Source: an uncultured Rhodospirillaceae bacterium (GTDB lineage Bacteria; Pseudomonadota; Alphaproteobacteria; Rhodospirillales; UBA2165). Taken from it: 13,376 bases of DNA. The stretch spans positions 1 to 13,376 of the forward strand of contig CAJXJM010000023.1 of NCBI GenBank assembly GCA_913054205.1, read 5' to 3'. A model generated the notes under the pieces. The model worked only from the letters and a program-made list of their open reading frames with translations. It did no database searches and had not been told where the DNA came from. How positions within the stretch are numbered: position 1 is the first letter of the stretch; each line of letters opens with the position of its first letter. Position numbers and translations under genes: made by a program. Of this stretch, positions 7,792 through 13,376 are shown piece after piece.

Positions 7792-7819
7792 AATGTAGTT
7801 GGTTTTAACTCACTGTCAA
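7792..7819 (-). promoter_or_regulatory. thrS: Candidate sigma-70 promoter for thrS-infC
   Basis: A perfect TTGACA (7819-7814, in CTTGACA context) is followed after 16 bases by TACATT (7797-7792; 4 of 6 consensus). The -35 box overlaps the TGA stop codon of the upstream glycosyltransferase gene (7818-7816). The predicted start is near 7785, about 55 bases before the thrS ATG. Confidence 0.65.
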
Positions 7820-8766
7820 GTTTGATTCTGCTTCATTTCAGGTGTCAAAAGTTCAATGACTCGGTCGGTTGCGATATCAGACAAATCACCCTCTCGGAGG
7901 ATGGTCACATCCGGACCCCGCTGGGCGCAGAGCGCTGGATCAGACTCAGCGGAATACAGCACGATTGTTTTGCAACCGCTGGCCGAAGCCGCATGCATCG
8001 GGCCGGTATCATTTCCAATTGCGACCTCTGCTTTTTGGGCGAGAGCAAACAACTCATGGATCGTAGTTTTGCCAGCGAGGGATTTACACAAAGGATCAGC
8101 CACCGCGATATCTTCCAGAAGGGACGCCTCTTCCCTACCGCCCAGTAGAGCCGGCTGAATGCCAAGCCCGGCGAGATGATGGGCGATGTCTTGGTAATGC
8201 CTTATCGGCCAGCGTTTGGCAGGCCGGTGGGCGGCACCGCCGGGGATAAACAAAGCAAATCTTTCGTGTAAGCCAAATCTGCTTATGTCCGTATCGATCC
8301 AGGAAAAATTTCCCGCTTCAACACCGGCAATACCCGCCATCGACAATTGTTCCTGTTGGCGTTCAACGGTGTGCATTAAATCTCGTTTTTGATTGGTATG
8401 CGGATGGGAACAGCCAGGCGCGATACCTGACCAGTCAGGTTTTGAGCCCGGCCAAAAAAGTTTGTAGTAAAATCCGCTGCGGTCCGAGGTTTGAAGATCG
8501 TAAACGCGGGAAAAATTGTTACTGCGGAGCCATCCTCTTAAATCCAACCATTTGCCAATTTGCAGAGCACCCGGTCGGGTATCAATCTCGATATTATCGA
8601 ACCACGGGGAAGCTTGAGCAAAATCCGAAAATGCCGGCGCGGTCAGGAGCGTTATTTCCGCATCGCTATGATGGCGGCGAATGGCGGCAAAGGGTCCGGC
8701 TGCCTGAATGAAATCACCTAAGGCCCCTAATTTAATGACTAGAATTTTTGATGTCGTTTCAGTCAC
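7816..8766 (-). CDS. Glycosyltransferase family 9 (heptosyltransferase-like)
   Basis: Predicted GT-B fold sugar transferase of the ADP-heptose:LPS heptosyltransferase family, acting at the inner face of the cytoplasmic membrane in LPS or other envelope glycan synthesis. It has 316 residues. Seen: N-terminal ILVIKLGALGDFIQA (8-22) with the GxLGD loop, VYDLQTSDRSG (88-98), the FIPGG strand followed by KRWP (184-187), and the donor-binding GNDTGPMHAA (251-260). The start is GTG, overlapping the upstream GT4 stop as GTGA, so translation is coupled. The acceptor and exact sugar cannot be read from the sequence. Members outside the LPS core are common, so no waa symbol is given. Its stop codon contains part of the thrS -35 box. 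Confidence 0.88.
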   Translation of the reverse strand: MTETTSKILVIKLGALGDFIQAAGPFAAIRRHHSDAEITLLTAPAFSDFAQASPWFDNIEIDTRPGALQIGKWLDLRGWLRSNNFSRVYDLQTSDRSGFYYKLFWPGSKPDWSGIAPGCSHPHTNQKRDLMHTVERQQEQLSMAGIAGVEAGNFSWIDTDISRFGLHERFALFIPGGAAHRPAKRWPIRHYQDIAHHLAGLGIQPALLGGREEASLLEDIAVADPLCKSLAGKTTIHELFALAQKAEVAIGNDTGPMHAASASGCKTIVLYSAESDPALCAQRGPDVTILREGDLSDIATDRVIELLTPEMKQNQT

Positions 8767-9998
8767 GGTAAGTCGGAATCACCCGTGATGAGTTCGTTAT
8801 ATACATCCAGCGTTTTTGCGCACATCGCCTCTTTCGAATAGTTCTCGCGGATATGACTAATCGCCTTTTCCGACACTTTGATCCGTTGCTTTTCTGTTAG
8901 ATTGAGTATTTTTGCGATGGCTTCGGCCATTGATTTGGGATCATTGGGTTCCGACAGCCAACCGGTTTCCCCGTCAACAATGGTTTCTTTCGAACCGCCA
9001 TGATTGGTGCCGATTACCGGTCGGCCCAAGGCTTGACCTTCAACAACCACCCGGCCAAATGCTTCGGGATCGGTCGAGGCCGAAACGACAACATCCGTGA
9101 GCATGTAAGCTGCCGGCATATCATCACAATGATCAACGACATGAATTATATCTTCCATTTTATGGTGTTTGATCTCATGCTCCAATTCACGTCGATAGTC
9201 TTCTCGACCTTGATCAGAACCGACCATGAGGCATTGTATGTCTGAGCGCCCAAGCTCCTTGATCGCTTTTATAAAGACGGATTGACCCTTCCACCGGGTT
9301 AATCGACCCGGCAATAATATAATCGGCTTGTCATCTGGAAGACGCCACTCACTGGCGAGCTTAATCACGCGCTCTTGGCTGACGTTGTTAGAATCAAACT
9401 TATCGAGATCAATGCCACGCGGAATGACCCGAATATTTGAAGACGGAACGCTGTAAACTTTACGAATATGGCCGGCTATAAAATCTGAGATCGCGATAAC
9501 ACGCTCACCTTTTGTCATAACTGCGTTGTAGCGCCGTTTAAACCAATTGCTGTGGCCGTAGGTGCCATGGAAGGTGGTGACAAAATGGGTGCCGGTGCGC
9601 CGAGAGGCATACCAGGCACTCCATGCCGGTGCGCGTGATCGCGCGTGGATGATATCTACTTTTTCGCGCTTCGCCAATTCGACGAGACGCCGGATGTTTT
9701 GTCGCATGACAAATGGATTTTTACTGGCGACGGGAAGCTCGAAATGCTCGGCACCTACACGTTTCAGCTCATGGGTCATCGGACCGCCGGCAGATACGAC
9801 GATGGATCGACCGCCGCCTTCAACAATGGCAGCGGCTATGTCTACTGTGCCGCGCTCGACGCCGCCGGTCAGCAACTCCGGCAATACTTGCATGACCGTC
9901 GGTAGGCGCGGATCATCACCGTCAATGTTACTCTCAGGGTCAGGTTCCGTTGCCGGGCTTTTCGCTTCAGTATTTTCAATGTTATTGTCGGTGTTCAA
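8763..9998 (-). CDS. Glycosyltransferase family 4
   Basis: Retaining GT-B glycosyltransferase of 411 residues, likely building LPS or another cell-surface polysaccharide from a nucleotide sugar. Seen: QVLPELLTGGVERG (37-50) at the acceptor-side nucleotide loop, TTFHGTYGHSNWFKRRYN (141-158), IAISDFIAGHI (168-178), VIPRGID (191-197), LLPGRLTRWKGQ (228-239) and the EX7E motif E312-E320 (PEAFGRVVVEGQALGRPVI). Residues 1-30 are an acidic, Asn/Glu/Asp-rich, probably disordered extension. The start is TTG at 9998-9996, the only plausible start after an in-frame TAG, with TAGG 8-11 bases upstream. The next Met, residue 36, is inside the first beta strand. It forms a coupled two-gene unit with the GT9 gene and is divergent from the hydrolase. 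Confidence 0.9.
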   Translation of the reverse strand: MNTDNNIENTEAKSPATEPDPESNIDGDDPRLPTVMQVLPELLTGGVERGTVDIAAAIVEGGGRSIVVSAGGPMTHELKRVGAEHFELPVASKNPFVMRQNIRRLVELAKREKVDIIHARSRAPAWSAWYASRRTGTHFVTTFHGTYGHSNWFKRRYNAVMTKGERVIAISDFIAGHIRKVYSVPSSNIRVIPRGIDLDKFDSNNVSQERVIKLASEWRLPDDKPIILLPGRLTRWKGQSVFIKAIKELGRSDIQCLMVGSDQGREDYRRELEHEIKHHKMEDIIHVVDHCDDMPAAYMLTDVVVSASTDPEAFGRVVVEGQALGRPVIGTNHGGSKETIVDGETGWLSEPNDPKSMAEAIAKILNLTEKQRIKVSEKAISHIRENYSKEAMCAKTLDVYNELITGDSDLP

Positions 9999-10064
9999 AT
10001 TAAAAGCCTACCTAAGCGGATACAATGTTGATTTATCTAACTATTTCTCTTCCATGGAGAACTG

Positions 10065-10850
10065 ATGTCAAACGATACCACGTCGCCTGATCAGTCGCAC
10101 CAGATTTTAGCACGAGCCTCCGGTGCTTCCATTGCTTACCACGCGGTCGCGGGTTCTTCATCCAATTCTTTGCCGGGCATTATTTTTATGACCGGATTTA
10201 TGTCGGACATGACAGGCGGCAAGGCATTGGCGCTGGAACAGTTGGCCCGTGAACGCGAACTGGCATTTCTGCGCTTTGACTATCAAGGACATGGGCAGTC
10301 TTCCGGTGAGTTTGCCGAAGGTACCATAGGCCTGTGGGCAGAAGACGCATTAGCGGTTCTGGATGAATTGACAGAAGGGCCTCAAATATTAGTCGGCTCA
10401 TCAATGGGCGGCTGGATGATGCTGCTCACCGCTCGCACACGCCCGGAACGAATAGCCGGATTGGTCGGCATTGCGGCGGCGCCTGATTTTACCGAAGACT
10501 TATTGCGCCAGGAACTGACAGCAGAGCAAATGGCAGAGGTTGAGGAAAATGGTTTTGTTGTTGTGCCGAGTGAATTTGAAGATGATTACACGTTTACAAA
10601 AGCATTGTTTGATGATGGAAAAGAACATCTGGTCCTGCGAGAGGAAATCCCGCTCGATTGTCCGGTGCGATTGCTGCACGGCCTTAATGATCAATCTGTG
10701 CCGTGGCAGACGGCCCTGACCATTCAGGAAAAATTGCGCTCCGAGGATGTCGAAGTTACGTTGATTAAAAATGGCGATCACCGGCTCAGCGAAGATGCTG
10801 ATCTGGCGCGTTTAACCCGAACCGTCTCCGCCCTTGTAGATAGCCTCTAA
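10065..10850 (+). CDS. ABHD10-like alpha/beta hydrolase
   Basis: Cytosolic serine hydrolase of 261 residues with no signal peptide. The likely catalytic triad is S113 in GSSMGG (111-116), D209 in LLHGLNDQSVPW and H239 in NGDHRLSE. The oxyanion region is GIIFMTGFMSDM (38-49), followed by FDYQGHGQSSGEF (71-83). The pattern FMSDMTGGKALALEQLARE, then LRFDYQGHGQSSG, GPQILVGSSMGGW and CPVRLLHG matches mitochondrial ABHD10, described as an acyl-protein thioesterase and acyl-glucuronide esterase. Bacterial members are mostly uncharacterised, so the substrate is open. GGAGA lies 5 bases before the ATG. It is divergent from the glycosyltransferase pair with 66 bases between, and its last 39 bases overlap the convergent SDR gene. 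A TACAAT (10021-10026) could be its -10 box, but no good -35 was found. Confidence 0.87.
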   Translation: MSNDTTSPDQSHQILARASGASIAYHAVAGSSSNSLPGIIFMTGFMSDMTGGKALALEQLARERELAFLRFDYQGHGQSSGEFAEGTIGLWAEDALAVLDELTEGPQILVGSSMGGWMMLLTARTRPERIAGLVGIAAAPDFTEDLLRQELTAEQMAEVEENGFVVVPSEFEDDYTFTKALFDDGKEHLVLREEIPLDCPVRLLHGLNDQSVPWQTALTIQEKLRSEDVEVTLIKNGDHRLSEDADLARLTRTVSALVDSL

Positions 10851-11672
10851 GCCTTCCCGGTAGGTTGGAAATAAAAGCTCAACGCCGAGCTCTATTTTGA
10901 TCTTAGCATTATCAACACGGCGATTGTCCTGCCAAAAAGTTTTGGCCAAAGGCGACATGTCTTTCACTGCTTCTTCAAAGGGGACTAATGGCGGTGGGTC
11001 AATCCCGAGCAAGCCTGCGGCATATGTCTCAACCTCTTGTTGTTCGACAGGTTTATCATCGCACAGATTGTAAATTTGGCCGGGATTAGGGTGTTCGATT
11101 GAGGCGGTGATGGATTGCGCAATATCATCGACATGAATGCGCGAAAAAAGATGGCCAGGGTAGTCTATGCGCCGGGTGAGGCCGGCTCGCAGTCGATTGA
11201 TTGAGGAGCGTTCCGGCCCATAAATACCGGCGAGCCTAAAAATGTGAGCTGATAGACTCTGCCATTGTTTTTCGGTCAGGAGGCGCCAACGAGAGCGCTC
11301 ATTGGACGGATTGGTTGGTGAAGTTTCATCGACCAAAGCGCCGCCGGTATCACCATAAACGCCGGTTGTTGAGAGATAGCCGATCCATGTGTCCGGGCTG
11401 CATTTTTTAAGTTGGTCCTCATATCGCGCCAAAACAGGGTCGCCGTCCTCAGTCGGGGGAACCGAAGATATAATGCAGGTCGCGCTTTCCAGTTCGGTCT
11501 CCGCATCTTCGAAATTCACGGGCTCTAAACCCATGGCTTTCAACGCCGCCGCGTCATCGGCCTCGCGGTAGGTGCCGTAGACCGTCCAGTCCAATTTAAG
11601 GAGCCGGCGCGCCAGAATTTTCGCCGAAAATCCCGCGCCAAAACAAAAAAGACTTTTTTTACCTGTTGCCAT
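10812..11672 (-). CDS. Atypical SDR, YeeZ-like NAD(P)-dependent epimerase/dehydratase family
   Basis: Rossmann-fold protein of 286 residues. LFCFGAGFSAKILARRLL (8-25) carries the GxGxxA nucleotide loop. YLSTTGVYG (99-107) gives the Ser/Thr-Tyr part of an SDR active site, but the usual Lys four residues after the Tyr is absent. IFRLAGIYGPERS (144-156) and SRIHVDDIAQSI (177-188) follow as in extended SDRs, and RIDYPGHLFSRIHVDD is typical of the YeeZ-type group. The missing Lys points to an atypical SDR, whose reaction is unknown. The ATG has no clear ribosome site. It is divergent from the TPR gene at 11723 (50-base gap). Its 3' end runs 39 bases into the hydrolase gene on the other strand. Confidence 0.85.
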   Translation of the reverse strand: MATGKKSLFCFGAGFSAKILARRLLKLDWTVYGTYREADDAAALKAMGLEPVNFEDAETELESATCIISSVPPTEDGDPVLARYEDQLKKCSPDTWIGYLSTTGVYGDTGGALVDETSPTNPSNERSRWRLLTEKQWQSLSAHIFRLAGIYGPERSSINRLRAGLTRRIDYPGHLFSRIHVDDIAQSITASIEHPNPGQIYNLCDDKPVEQQEVETYAAGLLGIDPPPLVPFEEAVKDMSPLAKTFWQDNRRVDNAKIKIELGVELLFPTYREGLEAIYKGGDGSG

Positions 11673-11722
11673 TATGATTACACAAAGTTGAAGTTATTTT
11701 AGACTAGCGAAACGATACCACG

Positions 11723-12487
11723 ATGAACAAGCTTCTGTTTTTATTTGTCGCATTTTCCTTGAGTTATTTGTGGCCGGTTAATGCTGAGGAGATTGACGCT
11801 AAAAAAGAATATGCCCGGTGTATGAAGCTTGCCAAAACCAAACCGCAAAAAGGCTTTGATGTTGCGATTTTTTGGGTAGGTGTTGGCGGCGGCGATGCTG
11901 CAAAACATTGCCTCGCGGTCTCATTGTTGGAGCTAAAGCAATATAAAGAGGCGGCAAAGCATCTTGAAGCATTGGCGCAGGAAATTCGCGCATCTAAGGA
12001 ATTCAAGGCCGTGATATTAGGCCAAGCCGGACAGGCTTTGATGCTCGCCGGGAAATATAGTCAGGCAGTCGGTGTGTTGACGGCAGCAATCAAACTCAAT
12101 CCTAAAGATCTTTTATTGCTGGTTGATCGCGCGCAGGTGGCAGCCTTGCAGAAGGATTTTGCCCGCGCCTTGAAAGATATGAACCATGTCCTGGATGAGG
12201 TTCCTCGTTATGTCGACGCTTTGGTGTTTCGGGCGAGCGCCAAACGCCAATTGGATCAATCAGACAGCGCCGAGATTGATATCAATCTGGCTCTGTCAAT
12301 TGATAACAATCATCTAGAAGCATTACTCGAACATGGTATTTTGCGGCGTCTGCTCGAGGATCGATCCGGCGCTCGAAAAGACTGGCTTAAAATCATAAAG
12401 CTATCGCCTGACAGTGAGGCTGCCCGACTTGCTCGAGGGAATCTCCAGCGTATGGATAACCTCCAAGGAAAAATGAAAAGCAAATAA
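11723..12487 (+). CDS. Exported TPR-repeat protein of unknown function
   Basis: 254 residues. The N-terminus KLLFLFVAFSLSYLWPVNA is a clear signal peptide with likely cleavage after A21, so the protein is periplasmic or surface-associated. A C33-C63 pair could form a disulfide. Residues about 60-230 fall into repeated helix-turn-helix units with TPR-like spacing (for example AGKYSQAVGVLTAAIKLNP, QKDFARALKDMNHVLDEVP, and the final DRSGARKDWLKIIKLSP), roughly four to five repeats. Such proteins are usually scaffolds, and no enzymatic motif is seen. No good Shine-Dalgarno precedes the ATG at 11723. It is followed after 158 bases by a second TPR gene on the same strand, which may be part of the same transcript. 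Confidence 0.8.
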   Translation: MNKLLFLFVAFSLSYLWPVNAEEIDAKKEYARCMKLAKTKPQKGFDVAIFWVGVGGGDAAKHCLAVSLLELKQYKEAAKHLEALAQEIRASKEFKAVILGQAGQALMLAGKYSQAVGVLTAAIKLNPKDLLLLVDRAQVAALQKDFARALKDMNHVLDEVPRYVDALVFRASAKRQLDQSDSAEIDINLALSIDNNHLEALLEHGILRRLLEDRSGARKDWLKIIKLSPDSEAARLARGNLQRMDNLQGKMKSK

Positions 12488-12645
12488 ATCTAAATCCTAT
12501 TCCAAAGCCGCGTATCGTGGGTCCAATACTCCGTGCCAGATCGGAGCAGAACTGATATAAGAATCTCTATGTTGGATCAGAATTTAAAGACGTCTATGTC
12601 ACTCCGGCAAATCGGTTCTTTGGGAAATAGCGGATAAAAAAATAC

Positions 12646-13376
12646 ATGGAAACGCTGACCTTTGAACAGCATTACGATCAAGCCAAAGAACTGGCGCAAT
12701 CGGGTCGTCACAAAGAAGCTGAAGCCATATTTGAAAAGTTGAGTGCAGAGAAACCCGATAATGCAGACATTTTATATTGGATAGGAATAGTTCGGCTTGA
12801 GGTTCAAAATTTTGAAGCGGCACTGGAGCCATTATTAAAAGCCACCTTAGTATCTTCTGAAGAACCCAATTACCATTTTTGTCTCGGACTCGCCCACGCT
12901 GGATTGCAACGTCATGGCGAAGCGGCCAATTCTTTTGAACGGGCGGTCAAATTGGATGCGACGCGGTTTGATGCATTGTTCAATCTTGCCAAGGCGCTTA
13001 AAAATATGGGGAATTTGGATGACGCCGCGGCGATTTATACTCTGTATTTAAATGATTTTCCCGAAGATCAAGATACCCTTTACAATCTCGCCAACCTTTC
13101 ATTTGAACTGGACAAACTTACAGATGCCCAGTCGTTCTATGAAAAATTACTCGCACTCAATCCATCCCATCTCGATGCGAGCGTAAATCTTGCCTTGGTG
13201 TTGTCTCAGCTGGGCTTCCTCGAAGATGCCGTTGAAGCGTTAAATACCGTTCTGGATAAAACCCCTGAACATGGACCCGCGCGAGGTCTGTTGAACAGTT
13301 TGATGAGCCGACAAATTCCTGGGTGGCACCTTGATATGATCAGAGATTCGGCGCGCAACGAGGCTTATAACCAGGC
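12646..13376 (+). CDS. TPR protein with probable C-terminal PRMT-like methyltransferase domain, 3' end missing
   Basis: Open from the ATG at 12646 to the window edge, giving 243 complete codons. An in-frame TAG (TAG CGG ATA AAA AAA TAC ATG) makes this ATG the first usable start. No signal peptide is present. Residues 1-215 are about six TPR units, including SGRHKEAEAIFEKLSAEKPDN (19-39), RHGEAANSFERAVKLDATR, MGNLDDAAAIYTLYLNDFPE and LDKLTDAQSFYEKLLALNP. The last stretch, RQIPGWHLDMIRDSARNEAY (222-241), resembles the segment that leads into the SAM-binding fold of PRMT7/PRMT9-like proteins, commonly of the form WHF-M-ND--RN-AY. The methyltransferase itself would lie beyond 13376, so this call is inference. 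TPR sulfotransferases are an alternative but lack this segment. Confidence 0.75.
   Translation, partial: METLTFEQHYDQAKELAQSGRHKEAEAIFEKLSAEKPDNADILYWIGIVRLEVQNFEAALEPLLKATLVSSEEPNYHFCLGLAHAGLQRHGEAANSFERAVKLDATRFDALFNLAKALKNMGNLDDAAAIYTLYLNDFPEDQDTLYNLANLSFELDKLTDAQSFYEKLLALNPSHLDASVNLALVLSQLGFLEDAVEALNTVLDKTPEHGPARGLLNSLMSRQIPGWHLDMIRDSARNEAYNQ

Noticed and set aside
12488..12645. Promoter or terminator between the two TPR genes
   Set aside because: TATAAG-like bases occur but no matching -35 or hairpin with a T run; nothing could be supported.
12599..12832. 77-residue minus-strand ORF under the second TPR gene
   Set aside because: The plus-strand frame has clear TPR repeats through the same bases, and the minus frame has no recognisable features.

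Overview
The window looks like a chromosomal segment of an alphaproteobacterium, probably from the broad Rhodospirillales-type group. The evidence is the style of the IF-3, ThrRS, PheRS and L20/L35 proteins, an ABHD10-like hydrolase, and non-ATG starts on several genes. Placement below class is inference. Twelve protein genes are supported, two of them cut by the window edges, plus one short gene remnant. No rRNA, tRNA or CRISPR array was seen.

Positions 1-7731 hold the classic translation cluster thrS-infC-rpmI-rplT-pheS-pheT, all on the minus strand, but split in two. thrS and infC (7731-5142) end at a good intrinsic terminator. rpmI-rplT-pheS-pheT (3251-1) start from their own candidate promoter. 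Between the halves sits a plus-strand MFS gene that closely resembles ArsJ, the exporter of 1-arseno-3-phosphoglycerate. It has no glyceraldehyde-3-phosphate dehydrogenase partner here. It is followed by a gene-poor stretch of about 400 bp containing a short ORF that looks like the N-terminus of an IS3-family orfA, so this interval may be an old insertion site.

The true infC start is almost certainly an AUC codon at 5678-5676. The reading frame has no AUG, GUG or UUG between an upstream in-frame stop and codon 35. This fits the known autoregulation of IF-3 through rare start codons.

Positions 7816-9998 hold two minus-strand glycosyltransferase genes (GT4 then GT9) overlapping by 4 bases, starting with TTG and GTG. 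They are likely envelope polysaccharide or LPS genes. A thrS promoter candidate with a perfect TTGACA box overlaps the GT9 stop codon.

Positions 10065-13376 hold an ABHD10-like serine hydrolase (+), a YeeZ-like atypical SDR (-) whose 3' end overlaps the hydrolase tail to tail, a secreted TPR protein (+), and a partial TPR protein (+). The last residues of the partial protein match the segment that precedes the SAM-binding fold in PRMT-like TPR methyltransferases.
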